NCBI RefSeq assembly: GCF_042661465.1
Contig: NZ_JBHSWE010000001.1
Span: 4,774,001-4,838,000, forward strand
Direction of reading: 5' to 3'
Origin: Marinobacterium_A aestuariivivens
Lineage (GTDB): Bacteria; Pseudomonadota; Gammaproteobacteria; Pseudomonadales; Balneatricaceae
Length of the DNA stretch: 64,000 nucleotides
A program made the translations under genes and the position numbers. The notes beneath the pieces are model-generated. The model saw only the letters and a program-made list of their open reading frames with translations, was not told where the DNA came from and did no database searches. Shown here piece after piece: positions 1 to 8,460 of the stretch (the first letter of the stretch is position 1; each line of letters begins with the position of its first letter).

Positions 1-217
1 GGTCGGTTTCGACGCCGGCGGTCGCGATCAGCTCGACCGTGGCGGGCAGTCGGTTGATCAGGCTGGCATCGACCGAATCGCCAACGGTACAGGCAAATAC
101 GCGGGTGCCGGGCGAGATGCAATGTCCGGCCGTGCTCAGCCTGCCCAGTGTGACCAGTTGGCTGGCCAGTTCCGGGGGCATGTTGGGACTCAGCGCAATC
201 TCGACCGTCTGTGTCAT
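1..217 (-). CDS. D-isomer 2-hydroxyacid dehydrogenase, N-terminal part (cut by window edge)
   Basis: Only the first 72 residues are inside the window; the gene continues beyond base 1. The reading begins MTQTVEIALSPNMPPELASQ and reaches a segment resembling LPATVELIATAGVETD, which is the pattern of the substrate-binding domain of D-2-hydroxyacid dehydrogenases just before the first TAGVG-like turn. Members reduce 2-oxoacids such as hydroxypyruvate or glyoxylate with NAD(P)H in the cytoplasm. The ATG at 217 is preceded by GGAG at a good distance. The NAD-binding domain and catalytic Arg/Glu/His are not visible, so substrate cannot be assigned. Confidence 0.6.
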   Translation of the reverse strand, partial: MTQTVEIALSPNMPPELASQLVTLGRLSTAGHCISPGTRVFACTVGDSVDASLINRLPATVELIATAGVETD

Positions 218-339
218 TGTTGTTCTCCGATACTTTGCTGCAAGGATTGCCGATATCGACAGGCGGTCCCGACGCGGCCTGCATCCGCCTTTTGGAACCT
301 GTCGAACGCATCATCGTTTATCCTGCGCTTGGGCAGTAG

Positions 340-567
340 CGCCAGTGTATCGTCCGTGACTGGGCCAGCTTCCACCATGGCGGCGATTGCGTGAGGATGT
401 ACATCAAGGGCGCGCCGGATGTGTTGCTGCCTTATGCGTGCCAGGCCGTCGAAGGTGACGTCTTCACGCCGTTCGACGGTCACGGCCGGCACGCCCTGAA
501 TCTCGCGGACTGGCTGAAACTCGTGATGGTGCGAAGGGCGGCGCGCAGGTCGTGCTACACCGCTTAG
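340..567 (+). pseudogene. possible remnant of a P-type cation ATPase nucleotide-binding domain
   Basis: A short open stretch between two stops reads RDWASFHHGGDCVRMYIKG followed by APDVLLPYACQA. The KGAP motif followed by hydrophobic residues is typical of the ATP-binding domain of P-type cation ATPases, and the preceding segment resembles the usual M-A-(S/T)-hh-H strand. No phosphorylation motif DKTGT, hinge or membrane helices occur nearby, and the stretch ends within 75 residues. If the match is real this is a broken fragment. Similarity rests on one motif, so the call is weak; the whole 218-588 interval otherwise holds no recognisable gene. Confidence 0.3.
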
Positions 568-588
568 GTGAAGGCCTTCCAGCGGCCG

Positions 589-2310
589 TTAAGGGGATGG
601 GAAAGGCGAATCCGCCGCCAGTAGCGCGGTGATCTCGTCTTCAGGGGCCGGCCTGTAAAAGTAATAACCCTGTACCAGGTCGCAGCCTTCGTCCTCTAGG
701 AAATCCAGCTGTTCGCGGGTCTCGACACCTTCCGCCACGACGCTGAGCTCGAGCTGTTTCGCCAGCGCGAGCACCGCGCGGACGATGGCGACGCTTTCGG
801 CGTCGCCGGGAAGGTCGGTGACGAACGTCCTGTCGATCTTGAGGACATCGATCGGGAACCGCTTCAGGTAGCTCAGGCTCGAATAGCCGGTGCCGAAATC
901 GTCGAGCGAAATAGAGATTCCGCAATCCTTCAATTTCTTAAGCAACTGCCGCGAGGTCTCCGGATCCTGCATCAGGGCCGTTTCGGTAATTTCGATCTCC
1001 AGGCAGTCGGGTGCAAGCTGCCGTTGCTCGAGCACCGCCATGACGTTTTCCACCAGGGTGCCCTGACTGAACTGAAAGGCCGAGAAGTTCACCGCCATCC
1101 GTGGTGGTGACGGCAAGCCGCTGTCCTGCCAGTGACGGGTCTGACTGCAAGCCTCCTCCAACGCCCAGTGGCCGAGCGGCAGTATCAGGCCCGTCTCTTC
1201 GGCTACAGGTATAAAGCGCGACGGTGTTATGCTGCCCTGCTGCGGATGCTGCCAGCGCATCAGCGCCTCGACGGCGACGATGCGACGGCTCGCCAATTCG
1301 ATCTGGGGCTGGTAGGCGAGGGTCAGTTCATGGTTTTCGACCGCCAGTTCCAGGTCCTGCTCCAGTTTCAGTCGCGCGTCCCGCCGGGTGTGTATCTCGC
1401 CGGAGAACAGACGGCAGAGGCCACCGCCTTCCTCTTTGGCCTGATACATGGCCGAGGTGGCGTTTTGTTGCAGTTCCTCGGGTTGTTCGCCGTGGAGCGG
1501 GTACAGGCTGATGCCCAGGCTGGCACGCACAGGGAACGTATAGCCCGACAGCGTCACGGCCGGTGCAAGGGATCGCTGGATCCTTTGAAACGCCTGTATC
1601 AGCTCGAGGTTGGCGGTCAGTTTTGGCAGGATCACGGCGAACTCATCGCCGCCCAGGCGGGCCACCACATCGTGCTTGCCGGCGCCTTGCTGCAGCCGTT
1701 CGGCGACTATCTGCAGCAATCGGTCGCCGGCCGTGCGGCCGAGGCTTTCGTTAATCTTGCGAAACCGGTCCAGGTTAACGTGAACCAGGCCCAGACCATA
1801 GCCGGTCTCGGCGGCCATACGAATGAGCTGTTCGAGGCGGCGGAAATAGAACCCCCGATTGGGCAGAGCCGTGAGGTCATCGTAGTGCGTCATATAGTGT
1901 ATTCGGCGCTCCGCCTTGCTACGCTCCCGCCGCGCTTCGGACTCCCGCAATTCGCGGGGTACGGCCGCCGACAGCCGCCTGAGGTTGTCCTTGAGGATGT
2001 AATCCTGGGCACCGGATCGCACCGCCTCGACGGCGCGCTCCTCGCCGATCGTGCCGGAGACGAAAATGAAAGGGAGATCCGGGGCCCATTGACGCACCTG
2101 TTGCAGCGCCTCGATTCCGTTGAACGACGGCATGGTGAAATCGGAAAACACGATCTGCCAGGATTGCTGCAGTGCTTCGGCCAGGTCCTGGCTGTTGTCG
2201 ACGCAACGATAGATCGGCTCGTAGCCGCTGCGTCGCAGCTCCCGGACCAGGATCTGGACGGCGTCGTCTTCGTCCTCGATGATCAATGCCCTCAACGGTA
2301 TCCTGTCCAT
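589..2310 (-). CDS. response regulator with GGDEF and EAL domains (cyclic di-GMP turnover)
   Basis: A 573-residue cytoplasmic protein with three domains. Residues 5-125 are a receiver domain: acidic pocket IEDED at 11-15, phosphoacceptor Asp57 in FSDFTMP and conserved Lys107 in ILKD. Residues about 145-305 are a diguanylate cyclase domain with an intact GGDEF at 220-224 but no RxxD inhibitory site before it. Residues about 315-565 are a phosphodiesterase domain with EALMRW at 348-353 and the DDFGTGYSS metal-binding loop. Both catalytic motifs look intact, so synthesis, hydrolysis or both are possible, presumably gated by phosphorylation of Asp57. No partner kinase adjoins it. AGGAGG precedes the ATG at 2310. 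Confidence 0.92.
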   Translation of the reverse strand: MDRIPLRALIIEDEDDAVQILVRELRRSGYEPIYRCVDNSQDLAEALQQSWQIVFSDFTMPSFNGIEALQQVRQWAPDLPFIFVSGTIGEERAVEAVRSGAQDYILKDNLRRLSAAVPRELRESEARRERSKAERRIHYMTHYDDLTALPNRGFYFRRLEQLIRMAAETGYGLGLVHVNLDRFRKINESLGRTAGDRLLQIVAERLQQGAGKHDVVARLGGDEFAVILPKLTANLELIQAFQRIQRSLAPAVTLSGYTFPVRASLGISLYPLHGEQPEELQQNATSAMYQAKEEGGGLCRLFSGEIHTRRDARLKLEQDLELAVENHELTLAYQPQIELASRRIVAVEALMRWQHPQQGSITPSRFIPVAEETGLILPLGHWALEEACSQTRHWQDSGLPSPPRMAVNFSAFQFSQGTLVENVMAVLEQRQLAPDCLEIEITETALMQDPETSRQLLKKLKDCGISISLDDFGTGYSSLSYLKRFPIDVLKIDRTFVTDLPGDAESVAIVRAVLALAKQLELSVVAEGVETREQLDFLEDEGCDLVQGYYFYRPAPEDEITALLAADSPFPSP

Positions 2311-2601
2311 GGTTCTTCCTCCTGTACCGACCTTCGCATGCCGTGCGCTCGAAAGCGGAATCTACGTCACTGGATAAACTTAGACCAGTGGCGGCGAATA
2401 TAGAAACATTCTGTATGCATATTATTGGCGGCCAGTACATCCTGGCGGCACTATTCGCATCGGAGGCGCTCGGCCAGGGTGCCAAAACGGCATGGGACCG
2501 GTCGACGGCACCGCCGACCGGGGAGCCGGCCAACCCTCTGAAGATACTTTCGATACCAGCAGGCTTCGCTGAGAACGGGGGCTGCCGCTGGGAGATCATA
2601 G

Positions 2602-2929
2602 ATGAGCAAACCGCATCACGCCTTCAGTGACTAAGAGGGTCGGAAGCTGTACTGCGCCATCTTCGAACGTCGCGACGTCCGCTCGCAGTTTCTGCCTGAT
2701 CGTTACCCGCCTCGCCCGGACGCTCGTGCAGCCGGAGTCGACATCTCCGTTGGCCGACCTATGCCTCGGCTATGTCGGCGAACGCCTGGTACAGCCGGAG
2801 TTGCAAGCCAGGGGCTGGCGTGCGCGCTTGCCACTGAAGGAGCTGATGCACCACCCCGGCTGGCGTCAGGCGCCGGCGTCGGTACATCCGCTGACCGCCT
2901 GGCTGTCGTGCCGCCGGCAACGGAACTAG
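2602..2929 (+). pseudogene. bluB: remnant of 5,6-dimethylbenzimidazole synthase (BluB), internally deleted
   Basis: Two separated pieces of BluB are readable. From the ATG at 2602 the frame gives an FSD segment, an in-frame TAA at 2632, then LYCAIFERRDVRSQFLPD, matching the N-terminal RRDVRxFLPD segment of BluB, which contacts FMN. In another frame from about 2750 comes LADLCLGYVGERLVQPEL and RGWRARLPL, matching the BluB C-terminus (LCLGYVxEF, pELxxxGWrxRLPL). More than 100 residues normally between them, including most of the flavin-binding fold, are absent from the roughly 330-base span. BluB makes the lower ligand of cobalamin from FMNH2. It lies just upstream of the cobalamin riboswitch and cob cluster, where an intact bluB would be natural. 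The preceding 290 bases hold no recognisable gene. Confidence 0.72.
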
Positions 2930-2996
2930 ACCGCAAAAATGTGCGCCCACGGATTGCGTCTGCGGCGTTAATTGCTTTAGGATGCCCCGCTGTAGA

Positions 2997-3185
2997 CAGG
3001 TGCCCCTCGGCGCGAGGGGATAATCGGGAAGTATGGTGCGGCCCCAGGCCTATCCCATCGCTGCCCCCGCAACGGTAATACATGAGTCGTCTGCGAATAC
3101 CACTGGCGTACGCCGGGAAGGTGCAGGCAAAGGCGCGATTCCTGCGAGTCCGTCCTCATGGAGCCCGGAGACCGGCCTGTCATTT
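2997..3185 (+). ncRNA. cobalamin riboswitch (AdoCbl-type leader)
   Basis: The leader contains the classic cobalamin-element landmarks in order: GGTGCC at the 5' end, the core segment CTGCCCCCGCAACGGTAAT at about 3061, and the B12 box AGCCCGGAGACCGGCCTG at about 3162-3179. It ends about 45 bases before the cbtB start. The element binds adenosyl- or other cobalamins and lowers expression of genes downstream. Here it precedes cbtB-cbtA and then the cob cluster on the same strand, so it probably gives feedback control of cobalt uptake and possibly of the whole corrin pathway. Confidence 0.9.
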
Positions 3186-3228
3186 CATTCAATCCAGAGA
3201 CGGTGCGGTGGGCACCGGGGGATATATC

Positions 3229-3420
3229 ATGTCTGCTAATCTGTCTTCCTCCTCGGAGCGGGCTGCCCGTTCCGGTTCCAGGGCGTTTTCTCTGCTGCAG
3301 CAGGGCGCGGCCGTGCTGTTCGGTGTCGTGGTGCTCTATGCCGTTGGCTTCCTGCCGATGAGCGCGGCGCATAACGCGGCGCACGATACACGGCATGCGT
3401 TCGTGTTCCCCTGCCACTAA
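3229..3420 (+). CDS. cbtB: CbtB, small subunit of a predicted cobalt transporter
   Basis: A 63-residue protein with one membrane helix (about residues 25-42, LLQQGAAVLFGVVVLYAVGF) and a histidine-containing C-terminus ending in HAFVFPCH, the conserved cobalt-binding tail of CbtB. CbtB and CbtA form a predicted B12-regulated cobalt uptake system found next to cobalamin genes in proteobacteria. The start at 3229 is chosen because a GGGGGA ribosome site lies just before it; longer readings would run into the riboswitch. Confidence 0.9.
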   Translation: MSANLSSSSERAARSGSRAFSLLQQGAAVLFGVVVLYAVGFLPMSAAHNAAHDTRHAFVFPCH

Positions 3421-3513
3421 CCCACAGACCGCTTTCTTCGTCGCAGTCGTCACTGCGCCGGGCTTTCGGCGTGGCGTCTGTGCGTTGCCAGAATTCGCTT
3501 TGGAGAGAAAACC

Positions 3514-4289
3514 ATGTTCCGTTCCCTGGTGTTCGGCGCCTGTCTTATCGGCCTCGTGCTCGGGCTGACAACGACCGCGCTGCAGTCCGTTGGCGTAACC
3601 CCCATTCTGCTCGCCGCCGAGCAATACGAAGTCGACGAAGCCCCCTGTCGAGCGCGGTCGGTAGCGGCCACAGCCACGACCATTCGCATGGCGAGGCCGG
3701 CACCCATCAGCATGATGCAGAGGCCTGGGCCCCGGCCGACGGTGCCGAGCGCCTCTTCTACACCGCGGTGTCCAACGTCTGCGCCGGTATCGGTTTCAGC
3801 GCCATCCTGCTGGTGGTGATGAACCAGCTGCGTGAGCGCGGCCGGCTGCAGCTGTCGCCGGGCCGCGGCCTGGCCGTTGGCGTTGCGGCCTATCTCGCGG
3901 TCTTCGTCGCACCGTCGCTGGGGCTGCCGCCCGAGATTCCGGGTGCCTCGGCCGCGGCGCTCGAATCGCGCCAGCTGTGGTGGCTGGCGACCGTCATCCT
4001 GGCTTGTATCGGGCTTGCTCTGCTGATGCTGGCGAAAAGCTGGCGGCGACTGCTCGGGCTGCCGTTGCTGCTGCTGCCCCAGGCCTGGGTGCCGACGCAC
4101 CAGGGGCCGCTGTTCGCCAATCCCGATCCGCAGGCCGTGGCGGCGCTGACGGCGCTGCATCGCGAGTTCATCCTGGCGTCGGGTTTGACCAACCTGGTGT
4201 TCTGGCTGCTGGCCGGCGTGCTCTGTGCCGTAGTGCTCAAGCGCAGTGTCACGGCCACGGGCGAGGGGACCGATGTCGCCGCTGCCTGA
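3514..4289 (+). CDS. cbtA: CbtA, membrane subunit of a predicted cobalt transporter (one frameshift)
   Basis: Starts MFRSLVFGACLIGLVLGLTT with a first membrane helix, then continues in a second frame after about base 3645 with a histidine-rich loop (HSHDHSHGEAGTHQHDAEAW) and four further hydrophobic segments ending near 4289. The combined product is about 258 residues, normal for CbtA. The break falls in a run of five C; restoring one base joins the halves. The His-rich extracytoplasmic loop is the likely cobalt-binding region. It sits behind the riboswitch and cbtB, and its end overlaps the following chelatase gene. Confidence 0.85.
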
Positions 4290-5989
4290 ATTCCCCTTTG
4301 CCGCCGTGGTCGGCCAGAATGCGCTCAAGACCGCGTTGCTGCTCAATGCCGTCGATCCAGGGATTGGGGGCGTGCTGATCAGTGGGCCGCGGGGCAGCGC
4401 CAAGTCGACGCTGGCGCGGGCGCTGGCGGCGATCCTGCCCGATGAGCCCGGGGGCGTCGGCCTCCGTTCGTCAACCTGCCGCTCGGTGCCAGCGAGGACC
4501 GCCTGACCGGCAGCCTGGACCTGCAGCAGGTGCTGTCCGAACGCGAGGCGGTATTTCAGCCCGGGCTGCTGGCGAAAGCCGATGGCGGCGTGCTCTACGT
4601 CGACGAGGTCAACCTGCTGCCCGACACCCTGGTCGACCTGCTGCTCGACGCGGCCGCGCGCGGCGTCAACAGCGTCGAGCGCGACGGCATCAGCCATACC
4701 CACCCGGCACGCTTCAGCCTCATCGGCACCATGAATCCGGACGAGGGCGAGCTGCGGCCGCAGCTGCTCGACCGTTTCGGGCTGTGCCTGGAGCTGGGGG
4801 CGGCGGTCGGGATGCAGGAGCGCATCGCCATCGTGCGCCAGCGCGAGGTTTTCGAGCGCGACCCGGAAGCCTGCCTGGCGGAGCTCGAACCCGCCCAAGC
4901 CGCGCTGACGCGGCGCATCGAGCGGGCGCGGCGCGGTCTCGCGGATATCGCGGTGGCGACCTGGGTCTACGAGCATATCGCCACCGGCTGCGAGGCCGCC
5001 GGCGTCGAGGGCCTTCGTGCCGACGTCACCTGGCACCGGGTGGCGCGGGCCCACGCCGCCTGGCGCGGTGCGCAAAGCGTGGCGCGCGTGGACCTGGATG
5101 CCGTCGAGCCCTGGTGCTGGCGCACCGCCGCACCAGGGCCCCCGATTCTTCCGCGCCGCCGCCGGATCGCGACATCGACCGTGGCCCGGACGATAGCAGC
5201 GGCAATGCGTCCAACGAACCGAGCGCTGGCCGCGAATCCGCGGAGCAGGGACAGTGGGGCGCCATGGCCCCGCTGGCGCAGCAGTCGGTCAGTATGCAGG
5301 CGCCGGCGCTGCCCGCGCTTACCGGTGAACAAGGCGTGAAGCCGCTGCACGCGGCGCCATCCGCAGGAAGGCGCAAGGGCCGGCAGCGTGGCCTGCACCG
5401 GAGCCCGGGCGACAGCCGGCATCCGGACTGGTTCGCGACCCTGGCCGCCAACCGCGGCCATTGGCCCTGGTCACAGCTGCGTTTTCGAAAGGCCCGTCGC
5501 GGACAGCCGCTATTGCATCTGGTGCTGCTGGATACCTCAGGCTCCACCCTGGGACGACGCCTGCTGGGCCGTGCCAAGGGACTGGTGGACGATCTGGCGC
5601 GGCAGGCCTACGCCCTGCGCGAGCAGTTCGCGGTGCTCGGCTTCGGCAACGACGAAGTGACGCCGATCCTGGCGCGGCGGCGCGCGCCGAAGCAGATGCG
5701 ACCGCTGCTCGACGGTATCGGCGGCGGCGGCGGGACGCCGATCCGCGCGGCGATCGAGCGGGCGGCGCGGCTGATCCGCCAGTGGCGGCGGTGCGAACCC
5801 GGCCTGCAGGTCCGCACCTACCTCGTGACCGACGGCCGTACCCGTGAATCCCTCGACGGCCTGCCGCCGCTCGACGACTGCGTGGTGATCGATACCGAGC
5901 AGTCCGCCGTCCGGCGCGGGCAGGGCGCGCGCATCGCACAGCAGCTGGGCGCGCTGTACCGGCCGCTGCCGCAGCTGGAGTTCGCATGA
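4273..5989 (+). CDS. ChlI/ChlD-type AAA+ and von Willebrand A subunit for cobalt chelatase (two frameshifts)
   Basis: Read across two breaks (about 4458 and 5110) this is a roughly 572-residue fusion. The N-terminal half is an AAA+ ATPase: Walker A GPRGSAKST near residue 40 and Walker B GGVLYVDEVN near 110, as in magnesium chelatase subunit I. The C-terminal half, after a low-complexity acidic/proline linker, is a von Willebrand A domain with metal-binding motif DTSGSTLG, as in ChlD/BchD. With no bacteriochlorophyll genes and cobN three genes on, it most likely powers cobalt insertion by CobN in place of CobS and CobT. The second break is at CCCTGG, where one C restores the frame. GAGGGG precedes the ATG at 4273. 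Confidence 0.85.
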
Positions 5990-7376
5990 GCCACACCCGA
6001 TATAACACGAAACAACCGATGCCGGAGGCTGCGACTTGCCCCGCGGTCTTTATCGCCGCGCCGGCGTCCGGGCAGGGCAAGACCACCGTCACGGCGGCGC
6101 TGGCCCGGCTGCTGCGCAACCGTGGCAAGCAGGTACGGGTGTTCAAGACCGGGCCGGACTACCTCGATCCGCAGGTGCTGGCGCAGGCCTCCGGCCAGCC
6201 GGTGGATCAGCTCGACCTCTGGATGGCGGGCGAGGCCTACTGCCGGCAGCGCCTGTACGAGGCGGCCCGCGAGGCCGACCTGATCCTGGTGGAAGGCGCC
6301 ATGGGGCTGTTCGACGGCGAGCCGTCGAGCGCGGATCTCGCGGCGCGCTTCGGCCTGCCGATGGTCATCGTCATGGACGTCAAGGGCATGGCCCAGACCG
6401 CGGCGGCGCTGGTGGCGGGCCTGGCGGGATTTCGCGACGATATCCGCATCGCCGGGCTGATCGCCAACGCCTGCGGTTCGCAGCGCCACCGTGAGCTGAT
6501 CGAAGCGGCACTGCCGGCCTCGGTGCCGATGCTGGCCGCGATGGCGCGCAACCCGGACCTGGCGCTGCCGGAGCGGCACCGGGGCTGGTGCAGGCCGACG
6601 AGATCCGCGACGACCTCGAAAACCGCTTCGAGGCCGGCGCCCGCGCGCTGCAGGCCGAGGGGCTGGACCAGGCCCTGCTGCAACTGTCGCCGGTGACCTT
6701 CGAGGCTGTCGACAGCGTTGCCGCCAAGACGCTGCCGTCGATGCAGGGTCGCGTTATCGGCGTGGCCCGGGATGCCGCCTTCAGCTTCATTTATCAGGCC
6801 AATCTTGACCTCCTCGAGCGCATGGGCGCGAGGGTTCGCTTCTTCTCGCCGCTCGCCGACCGCCATTTGCCAGCGTGCGATGCGCTCTGGCTGCCCGGTG
6901 GCTACCCGGAGCTGCACGCTGCGCGTCTGGCCGAGAACCAGACCCTGATGGACGCTATCCGCCGCTTTCACGCCGCCGGCAAGCCGATCCTCGCCGAGTG
7001 CGGCGGCATGCTCTACTGCCTCGACTCGCTTGCCGGTTACGACGAGCGCAGCCACCCGATGCTTGGGCTTTTACCGGGGCATGGCTGGATGCGCGGGCGC
7101 AGCGGTTGCCAGGGTATGCAGACCGCCGAGTTGCCGGAAGGGCCGGTGAGGGCGCACGCCCATCACCGCTCGGTGGCGGACGGCACCCCCGAACCCATCG
7201 CCCACGGCCGGCGCCAGCGCCACCCCGCGCCGGGCGAGGCGATCTACCGTGAAAGGCGCCTGACCGCGTCCTACCTGCACCTGTTTTTCCCCGACAACCC
7301 CGTCGCTGTGGCCCGCCTGCTGGGCGCTGAAACGGCGGCCGACATCCAGGCCAAGGAGGCTGACGCATGCAACTGA
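5986..7376 (+). CDS. cobB: hydrogenobyrinic/cobyrinic acid a,c-diamide synthase CobB (one frameshift)
   Basis: About 463 residues after repair. The N-terminal part is a P-loop ATPase (APASGQGKTTVTAAL near residue 25, KTGPDYLDP near 52, VEGAMGLFDG near 103). The C-terminal part is a class I glutamine amidotransferase with nucleophile Cys in LAECGGM and a late His in the SYLHLFF segment. It amidates the a and c side chains of the corrin ring with glutamine and ATP, the step before cobalt insertion in the aerobic route. The break at about 6583 is in CGGGGCTGG; one added C restores the frame. The start overlaps the end of the chelatase gene and its end overlaps cobW. Confidence 0.92.
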
Positions 7377-8460
7377 ACAAGATTCCCGCCACGGTGGTGA
7401 CCGGCTTTCTCGGCAGCGGCAAGACCACGCTGCTGGCCGGCATACTGCGCCAGGTCACTGGCAAGCGCATCGCGGTGATCGTCAACGAGTTCGGCGAGCA
7501 GGATATCGATTCCAGCCTGCTGCGCAGCTGTGCGCTGGACTGCGACGATGCCCAGCCGGTGTCCGAGGACGACGGCATCTACGAGCTGGCCAATGGCTGC
7601 ATCTGCTGCACCGTGGAGGAGGAGTTCCTGCCGGTGATGAAAAAGCTGGTGGAGCGCCGCGCCGATATCGACCACATCCTTATCGAAACCAGCGGGCTGG
7701 CGCTGCCGAAACCCTGGTGCAGGCCTTCAACTGGCCCGAGGTGCGCCAGCACTGCACCGTCGACGCCATCATCACGGTGGTCGACGGGCCGGCGGTTGCC
7801 GCCGGTCGTTTTGCCAGCGATGTCGACAAGGTCGAAGCCCAGCGCCGCGCCGACGAGAACCTCGACCACGATCCCAGCCTGCGCGAATTGCTGGACGACC
7901 AGCTCAGCGCGGCCGACCTGGTGCTGGTCAGCAAGACTGACCTGCTGGCGCCGACTGAGCGGGAGCGGGTCGAGGCGCTGGTGCGTGCACGGGTCTCCGA
8001 CTCGGTGAAGACGCTGTTCATCGACCAGACGCTGGCAGAGGATAAGGGCGGGCTCGAAGCCCTGATGGGCATCGGCGCGGCGAGCGAGGAGGGTATCGAT
8101 GCGATCGACAACCACCACGACCGCCACCACGCCGAAGGTGCACACCACGATCATGCCCACGACCACTTCGACTCCTGCGTGATTCGCCTGGGCGAAGTCG
8201 ATGCCGCGGTGCTGGCCGAGCGTCTGCAGCAACTGCTGACGGCTTACCCGATCTACCGCGCCAAGGGCTTCGCCGCCATTCACGGCAAGCCGATGCGCCA
8301 GGTGGTGCAGGCCGTGGGCCAGCGCCTGGACTGCTATTTCGATCGCCTGTGGGCGCCGGGCGAGCCGCGCGGCACCCAGATCGTCTTCATCGGCAAGGGG
8401 CTGGATGTCGACGCGTTGCGCCAAGCCCTGGCCGGCGCCGAGCTCGCGGCGACCGCCTGA
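7367..8460 (+). CDS. cobW: CobW, G3E-family GTPase metal chaperone (one frameshift)
   Basis: About 364 residues after repair of a break at 7712 (AAACCCTGG; one C missing). It has the G3E signature: Walker A GFLGSGKTTLL near residue 15, the metal site GCICC near 83 and a guanine-specificity SKTD near 190. A histidine-rich stretch lies near residues 245-265 (HHDRHHAEGAHHDHAHDH), followed by the CobW C-terminal domain. CobW proteins bind GTP and cobalt and are thought to deliver cobalt to the CobN chelatase, the next gene, whose ATG overlaps the cobW stop. Confidence 0.93.

Noticed and set aside
1132..2403. Long open frame on the plus strand opposite the GGDEF-EAL gene
   Set aside because: It is the GC-rich mirror of a well-supported protein and its product resembles nothing known.
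3450..5075. 541-codon minus-strand frame over cbtA and the chelatase gene
   Set aside because: It crosses two genes with strong motifs on the other strand and has no recognisable domain.
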